Positions 34,241-44,770 are shown, counted from the first letter of the stretch. The stretch is 64,000 bases of DNA from a bacterium (GCA_017744355.1 JAGIBK010000002.1:293001-357000); one strand, 5' to 3'. Numbers and translations are program-made. Notes: generated by a model not told the origin, from the letters alone.

Positions 34241-35755
34241 GTAGAGGGCGTTCTCGCCCTGGGAGCTGTAGAGCCTGGGGTGGTGCAGGCCGAGCCCATG
34301 CCCGATCCGCCTGAACGGCAGGGCGTTGGTGGTCGTGCCGGCCGTCTGGACCGTGAGATCCCCGCCGGTGGCGTTCGCGGGCACCGTCACCTTCGCCCGG
34401 TTGGGACCCAGCAGGGTCGCGTCCACGGGGGCACCGACGCCGGGGAAGTTGACCTTGACCGTGGGCCCGAAGAAGCCCTCCAGCGTGAGGACGCTGCCGG
34501 TGACGGCGATGCTGGGGTTCAGGTCCGTGAGGACGGGCTTGTAAAAGAAGGTGGTGGCGCTGGTGGCCGATTGCCCCACGACCGAGACGGAGATCGTCCC
34601 CGACGTCGAGGCGGGGATCTTGATCTTGAGGCTGGTGGCCGAGGCGAGGGTGACCTCGGCGTCGACCCCGTTCACCTTGACGAGGTTGTACGCCTTGTCG
34701 GTGGCGAACCCCGTGCCCGTGACGGTGACGATGTCGCCGGCCCCGCCCACCGTGGGGCTGAAGGAGCCGATAGTGACCGGCACGGTGAAGAGGGGCCCCA
34801 GGATGCTGAGGTTCCCCATCTGGATCGCCGTCTGGCCCGAGATGGCGCCCTGGGGGACGGTTGCATTGAACGTGTTCATGGACGCGATGAACGCCGTCGT
34901 GGTCGCTCCCCCGTTGAAGCGCACGGTGGCATTCGCGATGAAGTCGCCGCCGCTGAGGGTCACGGCCGTGCCGGCTCCCCCGCTCGAGGGGTTGATGGCG
35001 TTGACGACGAGCGCCTGGCTGGGACGGACCCAGGTGCCGTCGAGACTCAGTCCGATCTTGGCCATGGGGTCCTCGTCGTCCGCGAGGCACTGCAGCGCGA
35101 TGGCCTCGATGGAGGCCGCATCCGTGTGGGAGAGGGTGGCGTCGCCCGCAAAGACCGCGAGATCTCCCTGGGGGATCGTTCCCAGGTAGGGGGTGAAATC
35201 CGTGACGCCCTTGAGGGCGCCGCCGATGGCGATCGCGGTCGTCGATGCGGCGACGACGATGCCCGCGTTGGGGGCGGAGTTGCTGAGCGTGACCCAGCCG
35301 CCGCGCTGGAATTGCGCAACCGTCCTGACGCGGGCGACGTTGTGGCCCGGCATGTTGTCGCCGAGCCCTTTGACGGCCTCCAGGTAGTAGGTGGCGCTGG
35401 GATCGGGCTTGAAACCCGCCGAGAATCTCAAGGAGAAAGCGCCGGCCGTGCCGGTGACGGTGGTGGCGACCGTTTCGTTGGTACCGGTGTGGATCAAGGA
35501 GACAGTCGCCTTGATCGCCACTTCCGACAGGGCCGCCAGGGTGTCTCGCTTTGCGGCGAACAGGACCCGACCGTCGAGGTCGGGCACGGTCTCTGGGAGC
35601 GCCTCAGGGGTGGGGCCGGGGGCGAGCCCGGTCGCGAAGGACCGCGCGTCATCACCCTTCGTGGGGGCCGAGATCATCGAGGGAAGACGGCAGGCGATCA
35701 GGGAGTGCACGAGCACCAGTAGCATCGCGAGGCGTCCGAGAGTTCCGATACGCAT
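32042..35755 (-). CDS. Giant lipoprotein: TIG domains, 12 kelch units, PPC-like insert (first gene of operon)
   Basis: 1,237 residues from the ATG at 35755, supported by CGGGAG upstream; the frame extends to 35776. Lipobox SLIAC (Cys22), then RLPSM as in its paralogue. The domain order is the same: regulatory-like beta domain (KATVSLIHTGTNETVATTV), TIG-type domains (INPSSGGAGTAVTLSGGDF, GSFSPTVGGAGDIVTVTGTGF, LNPSIAVTGSVLTLEGFF), 12 kelch units and a PPC-like insert between units 10 and 11 (FDIKNVPIGTYITLDHWGSG, DAYLQLVNKATG, DDDSGD). Gene duplication within the operon, with conserved domain order, argues that both copies are functional. Stop/start coupling links all four lipoproteins. Confidence 0.85.
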   Translation of the reverse strand: MRIGTLGRLAMLLVLVHSLIACRLPSMISAPTKGDDARSFATGLAPGPTPEALPETVPDLDGRVLFAAKRDTLAALSEVAIKATVSLIHTGTNETVATTVTGTAGAFSLRFSAGFKPDPSATYYLEAVKGLGDNMPGHNVARVRTVAQFQRGGWVTLSNSAPNAGIVVAASTTAIAIGGALKGVTDFTPYLGTIPQGDLAVFAGDATLSHTDAASIEAIALQCLADDEDPMAKIGLSLDGTWVRPSQALVVNAINPSSGGAGTAVTLSGGDFIANATVRFNGGATTTAFIASMNTFNATVPQGAISGQTAIQMGNLSILGPLFTVPVTIGSFSPTVGGAGDIVTVTGTGFATDKAYNLVKVNGVDAEVTLASATSLKIKIPASTSGTISVSVVGQSATSATTFFYKPVLTDLNPSIAVTGSVLTLEGFFGPTVKVNFPGVGAPVDATLLGPNRAKVTVPANATGGDLTVQTAGTTTNALPFRRIGHGLGLHHPRLYSSQGENALYSNYLPDSRGGPASIVIGNYLYVLGGRSSTTSYTGNVSRALINADGTTGNLIAAGSLSTARSGHSCAVVGNYLYVIGGYNGGYLNSVERALINADGTLGSFTPFTSSSLFTSRSDHASVIVGSYLYLIGGFNESYLYDMERATLNSDGTIGPFAPVPGASLATPRGFHSAVTLENYLYLVGGANNAGSLNSVERAPINPDGTLGAFAAFGGSTLSTPRSGHSATIIGDYLYLFGGKNGASVLSSIERAPISAGGVLGAFSAVGGILLPTAMQRLNTLLVGSHLLIIGGESASGSGYNTLYRASILASGAIGAFSSAGNIGTQRSDHATVASRGFLYVVGGYNGSYLSSIERASINPDGTLGTFTTVGNLGTARASHSCVVSGSYLYAIGGKNGTGALSSVEYAPINSDGSLGSFASGPSLQTKRFGHTSVVTGNYLHVIGGNDGTSDLISNEYASYASSTGLLNSFSGEAKLIAARSGHASVILGNYLYVFDGGTFTGVHPATASAGPGTITLDETRTGSITSANPNPTKSGTYCVDFDIKNVPIGTYITLDHWGSGYDAYLQLVNKATGAVLANDDDSGDVSNAARIGFYVDPGINYVARATTLSNGSTGTFTLKITQYLRVERSPVTNGSLGDFAPYYLNSPLTLRREHRLAVVGEYLYLLGGYNNANGSLMNSVERALINSDGTYGAFSAAGINLTTTRRAPTSTVIGNFLYVIGGYNGAHLNTIDRSQL

Positions 35756-35882
35756 GTGGTTTCTCCCGAACGGCATCGCTCATCCCTGGAAGGCAGAGTT
35801 CAATTGAAATCCCTCTCAAAGTGGAGCTTTGACGGGGTTCGAGCTCTTAAAATCCAACTGATGATGAACACGATAATGATTA

Positions 35883-35913
35883 TGCCCAAATAGGATCAAC
35901 TCCTACCTGGGCA
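35883..35913. promoter_or_regulatory. 31-bp interrupted dyad, candidate operator or hairpin
   Basis: The arms 35883-35895 (TGCCCAAATAGGA) and 35901-35913 (TCCTACCTGGGCA) match at 11 of 13 positions around TCAAC. It lies about 130 bases upstream of the first kelch-lipoprotein ATG. Confidence 0.5.
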
Positions 35914-36052
35914 ATCCCTGACAAATGCTGACAGCTTTGTGGCTTGGCGCTATTCGCAGGAAGGCTTCATATGACCTTCTCGGGCATGGGGATTGGCCTG
36001 CAAGGCAGGGCCTGATGCCGAGTTGCAGCCACCTGATTCGTATCGAGAGCAA

Positions 36053-36094
36053 GCAGTCCCTTGTCGCTTCCCAAGTGAAGCGGCAAGGGACTGC
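36053..36094 (-). terminator. Hairpin terminating the gyrA-kinase gene cluster
   Basis: An 18-bp stem (one G-U) 36053-36070/36077-36094 with a six-base loop, 18 bases past the kinase stop. The minus-strand 3' flank is TTGCTCT, only weakly U-rich. Confidence 0.6.
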
Positions 36095-36112
36095 GTGCCA
36101 CGACGGGCAACC

Positions 36113-38191
<2,079 letters not shown>

Positions 38192-38211
38192 GGTCTTGGT
38201 ACTTGGAGGTG

Positions 38212-39012
38212 CTAGCCGGCGTTGCGGAGCAGGATCACGCTGATGTTGTCCTGCCCGCCCCGCTCGTTGGCCAGGGCCACCAGCCGCTCGCAGGCGACCT
38301 GGAGGTCTTGGTGCTCGTTGGCGATGGCGAGCATCTCCTCGTCGGCGACCAGCCCCGAGAGGCCGTCGCTGCACAGCAGGAGGCGATCGCCCGGGTTCCA
38401 GGCGACCACGAGGGTGTCGGCCTCGATCTCCATCTGCATGCCGAGGCACTTGGTGATGACGTTGCGGTAGGGGTGGCGCTGGGCCTCCTGCGGGGTGATG
38501 GCCCGGGCGCGCAGCAGCTGGGCGACGACCGAGTGGTCCTCGGTGAGCTGCGCGATCGCATCCTGGGTCAGCAGGTAAGCGCGGCTGTCGCCGATGTGGC
38601 CCAGGTAGACGGCCTCCTGGCAGGTGACGGCGACGACGGCGGTGGTGCCCATCCCGCGCATGGAGGCGTCCTGCAGCGAGGCGTGGACGATGACGCGGTT
38701 GGCCTCCTGGATGGCGTCCTGGATCACCTTGGCCAGGTCGCCGTTGGGGGCCTGGTCGATGGCCTCGCAGGTCAGGAGGTTGCTGATGGTCTCGACGGCG
38801 CAAAGGGAAGCCTTTTCGCCCGCCAGATGGCCGCCCATCCCGTCGGCCACCACGTAGAGGCCGCGCTCCGGATCCGCCGCGAGGTAATCCTGGTTGATCT
38901 CGCGGACCCGTCCCACGTCGGTGAGCGAGCCGGCAACGAGGCCGGTAGCCCGCTGATAGGTGGCGGGCTTGGGGTCACGGGGCGCCGTGGTTTCTTCGTT
39001 TGTCGTCGTCAC
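38212..39012 (-). CDS. PP2C-family Ser/Thr protein phosphatase
   Basis: 266 residues from GTG at 39012. Metal-dependent phosphatase motifs in order: [71 protein letters not shown] and GGQDNISVILL. Soluble, short N-terminal extension only. Lies between a small MshEN-like protein and the NHL kinase in the same transcript as gyrA, and is the likely antagonist of that kinase. Confidence 0.95.
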   Translation of the reverse strand: MTTTNEETTAPRDPKPATYQRATGLVAGSLTDVGRVREINQDYLAADPERGLYVVADGMGGHLAGEKASLCAVETISNLLTCEAIDQAPNGDLAKVIQDAIQEANRVIVHASLQDASMRGMGTTAVVAVTCQEAVYLGHIGDSRAYLLTQDAIAQLTEDHSVVAQLLRARAITPQEAQRHPYRNVITKCLGMQMEIEADTLVVAWNPGDRLLLCSDGLSGLVADEEMLAIANEHQDLQVACERLVALANERGGQDNISVILLRNAG

Positions 39013-39023
39013 GAATCTCGCCT

Positions 39024-39302
39024 TTAGCCGTAGTGGGGACGGGCACGGAGGGCGTTCAGCACCTGATCCTGGGTGGCGAAGCCCCCTTCGAGCAATACCT
39101 GGACGAGCGGCACCTGCTGCTCGTATTGGGCTTGGACGGCCTGGGTCAGCTGCTCTTCGGTCAGAACCCCTGCTTCCACCAGTAACATTCCCAGCGGCGG
39201 CTGGTTGCTAACGGGCTGAGGTGCAAGGAGCTCCTGCGGGACCTCAAAGCCGTAGCTGGTCTGAAACGGGTCGAAGCTAAAGGCGCTGAAGTCGTCGCTC
39301 AC
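39024..39302 (-). CDS. Small MshEN/GspE-N-like protein
   Basis: 92 residues from GTG at 39302, three bases after gyrA. Residues about 36-85 read PPLGMLLVEAGVLTEEQLTQAVQAQ (in two parts) then VPLVQVLLEGGFATQDQVLNAL. This is the LG.LL...G.....L..AL pattern of the N-terminal domain of type II/IV secretion ATPases (MshEN, GspE-N), some of which bind cyclic di-GMP. Here it stands alone with a 35-residue Phe/Gln/Pro-rich leader. It may be a free-standing adaptor or nucleotide sensor for the kinase/phosphatase pair, which is inference. Confidence 0.7.
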   Translation of the reverse strand: MSDDFSAFSFDPFQTSYGFEVPQELLAPQPVSNQPPLGMLLVEAGVLTEEQLTQAVQAQYEQQVPLVQVLLEGGFATQDQVLNALRARPHYG

Positions 39303-39305
39303 GGG

Positions 39306-41786
39306 CTATGCCTCCTCGCTGGTGCCGTCGTCTTCGCCGTCGGCCTCGGCCTCGGCGACCACCAGGGCAGCACCCACCACCCGGTCGTTCTCATCCATGC
39401 GCTGGAGGCGGACCCCCTGGGTCATGCGGCCCAGGCGCGGGACGGTGGCGACCTTCTGGCGGATGACGATGCCGTGGGTGGTGACGATGACGATCTCTTG
39501 GTCCTCGTCTGCGAGCATGATGCTGGCGACCTTGCCGTTACGGTTGGCGTTGAGCTTCATGTTGATGATGCCCAGGCCGCCGCGGCCCTGCTGGCGGTAC
39601 TCGGCGAGGGCGGTGCGCTTGCCGTAGCCGTCGGTCGTGACCGCGAGCAGGTCGCCCACATCCTTGCCGAGGGTCATGCCGATGACCGCGTCGCCCTCGC
39701 GCATGGTGATGGCGCGGACGCCGCGCGCGGTGCGACCCAAGGGGCGCAGCTCTTCCTTCTCGGCGAAGTGGATGGCCATGCCTTCCTGGGTGCCGATGAT
39801 GATCGACTGGTCGCCGTCGGTGCGGCAGACCCAGCCGAGGCTGTCGCCGTCGTCCAGGGCGATGGCGATGATGCCCGAGCGCCGGATGCTCGAGAAGGCC
39901 GTGAGGTCGGTCTTCTTGATGACGCCGCCGCGGGTCAGCATGACCAGGTAATCGCCCTCGGTGAACTCGGGGATGGGCACCACCGCGGTGACCGTCTCGT
40001 CGGCACCCAGGGGCAGCAGGTTGACGATGTTGGTGCCCTTGGCCTGACGGCTCGCCTCGGGGATCTCGTAGGCCTTGAGGCTGTAGGCGATACCGCGGTT
40101 CGAGAAGAAGACGACGTTGCCGTGGGCGTTGGTGACGAAGAAGTGGCGGATGAAGTCGCCCTCGCGGGTCTGCATGCCCGCGATCCCGCGACCGCCGCGA
40201 CGCTGCTTCTCGAAGGTGTCGGTGGGCAGGCGCTTGATGTAGCCCTGGTCCGTGATGAAGATGGCCATGGGCTCGTTGGGGATGAGATCTTCCTGACGGA
40301 TCTCGCCGGGGTCGTGCTGCAGCTTGCTGCGGCGCTCGTCGCCGTAGCGCTCCTTGACCGCCAAAAGCTCGGTCTTGATGATCCCCATGACCTTGGCACG
40401 GTCGGCCAGGATCCCGCGGAGCTCTTCGAGGGTCGCGAGCAGGTCGCGGTTCTCGTTCTCGAGCTTGTTGGACTCGAGAGCCGTCAGGCGGCGCAGCTGC
40501 ATCTCGAGGATGGCGTTGGCCTGGATCTCGCTGAGGTGGAAGGAGGTCATCAGGCCGGTGCGGGCGGCCTCGGTGTTGGCGGCGCCGCGGATCAAGGAGA
40601 CGATCGCGTCGATGTTGCGCTGAGCGACCAGCAGGCCTTCCACGATGTGGAGGCGGGCCTCGGCCTTCTTCTTCTGGTATTCGGTGCGGCGGGTGACGAC
40701 CTCGGCGCGGTGGTCGAGGTAGTGGCCCAGGATCTCGTGCAGGCGCAGGATCTTGGGCTGGCCGTTGACCAGGGCGAGCATGATGACGCCGAAGGTGGTC
40801 TGGAGCTGGGTCTGCTTGTAGAGGTGGTTGAGCACCACCTGGGGGTTGGCGTCGCGCTTGAGCTCGATGACCACGCGGATGCCGTGGCGATCGCTCTCGT
40901 TACGCAGATCCGAGATGCCGTCGAGCTTCTTGTCCTTGACCAGGTCGGCGATCTTCTCGATGAGGGGATCGGGGCCCACTTGGTAGGGCAGCTCGGTGAT
41001 GATGATCGCGTGCTTGTTGTTCTTGATCTGCTCGATCTCGGCGACCGCGCGCAGGGTGATGGAGCCGCGGCCGGTGGTGTAGGCCTCGTGGATGCCCTTC
41101 TCGCCCAGGATGATGGCGCCGGTCGGGAAGTCGGGGCCCTTGACGTACTGGATCAGGTCGCCCGAGGTGAGGCTGGGCTCTTCGATCATGGCGACCAGGC
41201 CGTTGACGACCTCGCTCAGGTTGTGGGGCGGGATGTTGGTGGCCATGCCGACCGCGATACCAGCCGAGCCGTTGACCAGCAGGTTGGGGATGCGCGAGGG
41301 CAGGACGACGGGCTCCTCGGTGGTGCCGTCGTAGTTGGCGTTGAAGTTGACCGTCTCGGAGTCGATGTCGGAGAGCATCTCGCTCGAGATGCGGCTGAGG
41401 CGGGCCTCGGTGTAGCGGTAGGCCGCCGCCGGGTCGCCGTCGACCGAGCCGAAGTTGCCGTGGCCGTCGATCAGCATGTAGCGCAGCGAGAAGTCCTGCG
41501 CCAGGCGGACCATCGCGTCGTAGACCGAGGCGTCGCCGTGGGGGTGGTACTTACCGAGCACGTCGCCGACCACGGTCGCGGACTTGCGGTGCTTGCGCTC
41601 GTGGGTCAGGTTGTTCTCGTGCATTGAGAACAGGATGCGGCGGTGCACTGGCTTGAGGCCGTCGCGGACGTCCGGGAGCGCGCGCCCGACAATGACGCTC
41701 ATGGCGTAGTCGAGGTAAGACTCCTTGAGCTCCTCGCGCAACGAGCGCGGGATGATCCGTGCGGGGGTTTGCGGGGTATCGGACAC
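39306..41786 (-). CDS. gyrA: DNA gyrase subunit A
   Basis: 826 residues from GTG at 41786, chosen because GGAGG lies five bases upstream (an ATG at 41798 has no ribosome site). The breakage-reunion subunit: catalytic Tyr125 in YRYTEARL, winged-helix stretch [15 protein letters not shown], and a C-terminal beta-pinwheel with GyrA box [10 protein letters not shown], which marks gyrase rather than topoisomerase IV. The quinolone-determining loop reads [10 protein letters not shown]: Ala86 stands where E. coli has Ser83, while Asp90 matches Asp87. Ser/Thr there favours quinolone binding, so intrinsic susceptibility may be reduced. It heads an unusual operon with the small MshEN-like protein, PP2C and kinase. 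Confidence 0.97.
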   Translation of the reverse strand: MSDTPQTPARIIPRSLREELKESYLDYAMSVIVGRALPDVRDGLKPVHRRILFSMHENNLTHERKHRKSATVVGDVLGKYHPHGDASVYDAMVRLAQDFSLRYMLIDGHGNFGSVDGDPAAAYRYTEARLSRISSEMLSDIDSETVNFNANYDGTTEEPVVLPSRIPNLLVNGSAGIAVGMATNIPPHNLSEVVNGLVAMIEEPSLTSGDLIQYVKGPDFPTGAIILGEKGIHEAYTTGRGSITLRAVAEIEQIKNNKHAIIITELPYQVGPDPLIEKIADLVKDKKLDGISDLRNESDRHGIRVVIELKRDANPQVVLNHLYKQTQLQTTFGVIMLALVNGQPKILRLHEILGHYLDHRAEVVTRRTEYQKKKAEARLHIVEGLLVAQRNIDAIVSLIRGAANTEAARTGLMTSFHLSEIQANAILEMQLRRLTALESNKLENENRDLLATLEELRGILADRAKVMGIIKTELLAVKERYGDERRSKLQHDPGEIRQEDLIPNEPMAIFITDQGYIKRLPTDTFEKQRRGGRGIAGMQTREGDFIRHFFVTNAHGNVVFFSNRGIAYSLKAYEIPEASRQAKGTNIVNLLPLGADETVTAVVPIPEFTEGDYLVMLTRGGVIKKTDLTAFSSIRRSGIIAIALDDGDSLGWVCRTDGDQSIIIGTQEGMAIHFAEKEELRPLGRTARGVRAITMREGDAVIGMTLGKDVGDLLAVTTDGYGKRTALAEYRQQGRGGLGIINMKLNANRNGKVASIMLADEDQEIVIVTTHGIVIRQKVATVPRLGRMTQGVRLQRMDENDRVVGAALVVAEAEADGEDDGTSEEA

Positions 41787-41834
41787 GAAGGCCTCCATCC
41801 AGGGACGATCGAAATATGGCCGGAAAGACCATCA

Positions 41835-41843
41835 TTGTACCAT
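41835..41843 (-). promoter_or_regulatory. Extended -10 of gyrA
   Basis: TGGTACAAT on the minus strand, 48 bases before the GTG start; no clear -35. Confidence 0.5.
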
Positions 41844-41944
41844 GGATGGGCGGTCGTTAGGGGCGGGCCACGCCCCTGGGCGCCGTCCGCCGCCGTCGAA
41901 CGGGGCGGGGCCGCGTTGCAAGCGATCTTTTTTTGCTTAACCCG

Positions 41945-41974
41945 TTGACAATGGTCGTTAGCCTTTGGTATTAA
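41945..41974 (+). promoter_or_regulatory. tRNA-Gln promoter
   Basis: TTGACA (41945-41950), an 18-base spacer, TATTAA (41969-41974) preceded by TGG; about 50 bases upstream of the tRNA. Confidence 0.65.
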
Positions 41975-42023
41975 TAGTTTCACGGACGGCGCACTGCCTC
42001 GCTGAGGCGCGGTTCCGCTACGT

Positions 42024-42094
42024 ACCCGGTTCGTTCAATGGTAGGACAGCAGTTTCTGGCACTGCTTATCGAGGTTCGAATCCTTGACCGGGTG
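42024..42094 (+). tRNA. tRNA-Gln (CTG anticodon)
   Basis: The acceptor stem ACCCGGT/ACCGGGT pairs perfectly. The anticodon stem GCAGT/ACTGC carries loop TTCTGGC, anticodon CTG, reading CAG. T loop TTCGAAT and discriminator G as usual for Gln. CCA is not encoded. Confidence 0.93.
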
Positions 42095-42099
42095 CCTAC

Positions 42100-42132
42100 A
42101 CCGCCCCTCTGGCCGATGGCCCGGGGGGCGGT
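42100..42132 (+). terminator. tRNA-Gln terminator
   Basis: Outer stem ACCGCCCC/GGGGCGGT (42100-42107/42125-42132) with an inner GGCC/GGCC stem, followed by TTCTTT. The next gene starts 22 bases later. Confidence 0.75.
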
Positions 42133-42153
42133 TTCTTTGCGGGGGTGGCAGTC

Positions 42154-43734
42154 ATGGACAACCTGATCCTGCTCGGCTTCATGGGGGCGGGCAAGTCCAC
42201 CGTCGGCGCGATCGTCGCCGATCGCCTCGGGTGGGACTTCGTGGACGTGGACGAGGTGATTTCGCGCGAGGCGGGTCGCTCCATCGGGGAGATCTTCGAG
42301 ACCGAGGGTGAATATGGCTTCCGCCTGCGCGAGAAGGAAGTCCTCGCCCGGGTCTGCACCGGCAAGCGCCAGGTGATCGCCCCCGGTGGCGGGGCGGTGC
42401 TCGATCCCGACAATGTACGCCTGATGGCGGCCTCCGGCACCGTGGTGGTGCTCCATGCCCCGCCCGAGAAGCTGTGGCGCCGGGTCCAGGAGACGGATCG
42501 GCCCCTCGCCTTGGAGCGCGAGGGCTTCATGCGGCGCTACCGCGAGCGGGAGCCCCGCTACGCGGCCTTTCCTATCCGCGTCTCGACCTCATTCGGTCAC
42601 CCGGGCCTTGCGGCCGACACCATCCTTTCGCGCTGCTTCGGCACCTCGGCCCAGGTGAAGGTGCCGCTCGGTTCGCGTTCCTACGACATCGTCATCGCCC
42701 CCAACGCCCTGGCGAATCTCGGCGAGCGGATGGCGGAAGTCCTCAAGCCGGGCCCTTGCCTGGTGGTGACCAACCCGACGGTGCAGCGTCTCTACGGCGA
42801 GGCGGCGAAGCGCTCGCTGGAGCATGCGGGCTGGGCGCCGATCTTCGGGGTGGTGCCCGATTCCGAGGGGGCCAAGTCCCTGAAGGAAGCCGAGCGCCTC
42901 TACGACCTGGCCATCGAGCGGCGTCTGGAGCGCCAGAGCCCCGTGGTGGCTCTGGGTGGCGGGGTGGTCGGGGATCTGGCGGGCTTCGTGGCGGCCACCT
43001 ACCAGCGTGGGGTGCCCTTCGTGCAGGTGCCGACGACGCTGCTCGCCCAGATCGATTCCTCGGTGGGCGGCAAGGTCGCCGTCAACCATCCGCGCGGCAA
43101 GAACCTCATCGGGGCTTTTCATCAGCCCTCGCTGGTGGTGGCGGATCCCCTGGTGCTGCACAGCCTGAGCGATCGCGAGTGGCGCGGCGGGCTCGCCGAG
43201 CTGGTCAAGTACGGGGTCATCCTCGATGCGGCCTTCTTCGACAAGCTCACGGCCGACCTGCCGCTCTTGCAGGAGCGGGCGCTCTCGGCCCTGGTGCCTG
43301 CGATCGCGCGGGCCTGCGAGCTCAAGGCCCAGGTGGTGGCGGAGGACGAGCGCGAGGGCGGCCAGCGGGCCATCCTCAACTTCGGCCATACGGTAGGCCA
43401 TGCCATCGAGGCGGTGACGCGCTACCGTACCTACCTGCATGGGGAGGCGGTCGCCATGGGCATGGTCGCCGCCGGGGCGATCGCCCGGGAGCTTGGCATG
43501 TGGGCGGCTGCGGAGCACGAGCGCCTGGTGACCTGGCTCCAGGAAGCCGGCTTGCCGACCGAAATCAAGGGCTTGTCGGCGCGTGCCCTGCTCGAAGCCA
43601 TGGCCCACGACAAGAAGGTCCAGGACGGCAAGCTGCGCTTCGTGCTGCCCGAGACCATCGGGCGCGTGCGCGTTCGTTCGGACGTGCCCAACGAACTGGT
43701 CGAGAAGGTCCTGCGCGAGCTGGGCGCGAACTAG
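42154..43734 (+). CDS. aroKB: Shikimate kinase / 3-dehydroquinate synthase fusion
   Basis: 526 residues from the ATG at 42154 (SD GGGGGTGG). Residues about 1-165 are shikimate kinase: Walker A LLGFMGAGKSTVG, DVDEVISREAGRSIGEIF, IAPGGGAVL, and the lid arginine in ETDRPLA. Residues about 170-526 are dehydroquinate synthase: VVALGGGVVGDLAGFVAATY, QVPTTLLAQIDSSVGGKVAVNHP, KNLIGAFHQP, GGLAELVKYGVI, FGHTVGHAIEA, HGEAVAMGM and HDKKVQDGKLRFVLP. The two catalyse steps 5 and 2 of the shikimate pathway. Such kinase-synthase fusions occur in several phyla. Both active sites look intact. It directly follows tRNA-Gln and its terminator. Confidence 0.96.
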   Translation: MDNLILLGFMGAGKSTVGAIVADRLGWDFVDVDEVISREAGRSIGEIFETEGEYGFRLREKEVLARVCTGKRQVIAPGGGAVLDPDNVRLMAASGTVVVLHAPPEKLWRRVQETDRPLALEREGFMRRYREREPRYAAFPIRVSTSFGHPGLAADTILSRCFGTSAQVKVPLGSRSYDIVIAPNALANLGERMAEVLKPGPCLVVTNPTVQRLYGEAAKRSLEHAGWAPIFGVVPDSEGAKSLKEAERLYDLAIERRLERQSPVVALGGGVVGDLAGFVAATYQRGVPFVQVPTTLLAQIDSSVGGKVAVNHPRGKNLIGAFHQPSLVVADPLVLHSLSDREWRGGLAELVKYGVILDAAFFDKLTADLPLLQERALSALVPAIARACELKAQVVAEDEREGGQRAILNFGHTVGHAIEAVTRYRTYLHGEAVAMGMVAAGAIARELGMWAAAEHERLVTWLQEAGLPTEIKGLSARALLEAMAHDKKVQDGKLRFVLPETIGRVRVRSDVPNELVEKVLRELGAN

Positions 43735-43800
43735 ACCCCCATCACGCCGACTCCCCCGGTTCCACAACGGAAGCGGGGGCGTCGGCACGGATGACCGGAA

Positions 43801-44073
43801 CTACTCGTTTGCATCCTTGGCTGCCCGGCTGCGGCGCCCGATGGTGGAGTAGTAGTCCACGCCTCGGGTCTGCTTGAGGGTCTGACCGCCCTTGCGGCCG
43901 ATCTCGGCGTAGTGTGCCTCGCCGTGGCGCTGGTAGGTGGAGGATCCACCCTTGCGGCCGATCTGCGCGAAGAACTCGCTGCCGCGCTCCGCCTTGACGG
44001 CCAGCCCGCCGCGGCGACCGGCTTCGACCTGACGGGGATCGCCCTTCTTGGGACCCGGTTTCTTGCCTGCCAT
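43801..44073 (-). CDS. KGG-repeat stress-response protein
   Basis: 90 residues, ATG after GAAGGAGGT. Three Gly-rich motifs of the general-stress KGG type: VEAGRRGGLAVKAERG, IGRKGGSSTYQRHG and IGRKGGQTLKQTRG. Basic, hydrophilic and probably disordered, with no signal peptide. Such proteins are linked to stress, desiccation and stationary phase (YciG/Con-10-like); molecular function is not settled. It is convergent with the aroKB fusion and divergent from moaC. Confidence 0.87.
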   Translation of the reverse strand: MAGKKPGPKKGDPRQVEAGRRGGLAVKAERGSEFFAQIGRKGGSSTYQRHGEAHYAEIGRKGGQTLKQTRGVDYYSTIGRRSRAAKDANE

Positions 44074-44230
44074 TGGTGTACCTCCTTCGATCAGGGTAGG
44101 TGGGGTGGCCTCGCTCGGCCCTTACACTCTATTGACAGTCAGATTAGCCGAATTGTTCCAGCCAAGTTGGCGTTTTTTCTTTTGCTTGCGTTAAGGAGAT
44201 ATGTCGCTTGCCTACTTGGGCTCGAAATCC

Positions 44231-44259
44231 TTGTGGCCGAGGGGCGCTGCGGCTACCAT
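44231..44259 (+). promoter_or_regulatory. moaC promoter
   Basis: TTGTGG (44231-44236), a 17-base spacer, TACCAT (44254-44259). It supports the moaC start at 44294 over an in-frame ATG at 44201. Confidence 0.45.
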
Positions 44260-44293
44260 GAGCGGGCTGACACACGTGATGCGAGGAAGAGGA

Positions 44294-44770
44294 ATGGACG
44301 AATTGACGCACTTCGACGCCCAGGGGCGTGCCCGGATGGTGGACGTGGGAGACAAGGCCCCGACCGAGCGCGTGGCGGTGGCCGCGGGGGCCATCCGGAT
44401 GGAGGACGAGACCCTCGATCGCATTTGCCAGGGCACCATGACCAAGGGTGACGTGCTCGGGATCGCGCGGGTGGCGGCCATCATGGGGACCAAGCGCACC
44501 GCGGACCTGATTCCCATGTGCCATCCCCTCATGCTCTCGGGAGTGCAGGTTGAGTTGACCCCCGCGCGAAACCCCGCCCGGGTGGAGATCCGGGTGAGGG
44601 TACGGGTCGAGGGTCGCACGGGCGTCGAGATGGAGGCGCTGACCGGGGTGATGACGGCCGCGCTGACCATCTACGACATGTGCAAGGCGATTGATCGCGG
44701 CATGACGATCGACGAGGTTCGTCTGCTCTCCAAGTCGGGCGGGCGTAGCGGGGAGTGGGTCCGGGACTAG
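44294..44770 (+). CDS. moaC: Cyclic pyranopterin monophosphate synthase
   Basis: 158 residues from the ATG at 44294 with GAAGAGGA upstream, matching the family length. It turns the MoaA product into cPMP in molybdenum cofactor synthesis. Motifs: [48 protein letters not shown] (in parts; active-site MCHPL), [23 protein letters not shown] and the terminal [14 protein letters not shown]. The in-frame upstream ATG at 44201 would add 31 non-conserved residues across the promoter. Its TAG stop shares the sequence CTAG with the stop of convergent moeA. Confidence 0.96.
   Translation: MDELTHFDAQGRARMVDVGDKAPTERVAVAAGAIRMEDETLDRICQGTMTKGDVLGIARVAAIMGTKRTADLIPMCHPLMLSGVQVELTPARNPARVEIRVRVRVEGRTGVEMEALTGVMTAALTIYDMCKAIDRGMTIDEVRLLSKSGGRSGEWVRD

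Larger units (their letters stand above)
35756..36112 (-). promoter_or_regulatory. 357-bp region upstream of the kelch-lipoprotein operon, with a 31-bp dyad
   Basis: No gene is visible, and it is AT-richer than its surroundings. It holds an interrupted dyad (35883-35913), a smaller CAAAG/CTTTG dyad near 35817-35831, and the kinase terminator hairpin (36053-36094). A possible TTGGGC-N17-CATCAT promoter on the minus strand abuts the 31-bp dyad, but I hold it at low confidence. Confidence 0.45.

Noticed and set aside
32904..35090. Minus-strand frame of 728 codons overlapping the first giant kelch gene in another frame
   Set aside because: Arg/His/Gly-rich out-of-frame reading of repeats; the other frame has lipobox, TIG and kelch motifs.
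38192..38803. In-frame 5' extension of the NHL kinase
   Set aside because: It would overlap the PP2C gene entirely; kinase homology begins at MADRLGNYEI (38191).
39474..41627. Plus-strand frame of 717 codons opposite gyrA
   Set aside because: Antisense of a complete gyrA; composition (Asp/Val/Leu/His-rich) is that of other shadows here.
44201..44293. Alternative moaC start with AAGGAGAT just before it
   Set aside because: The ribosome site is too close to that ATG, the added residues are not conserved, and a promoter lies inside the extension.
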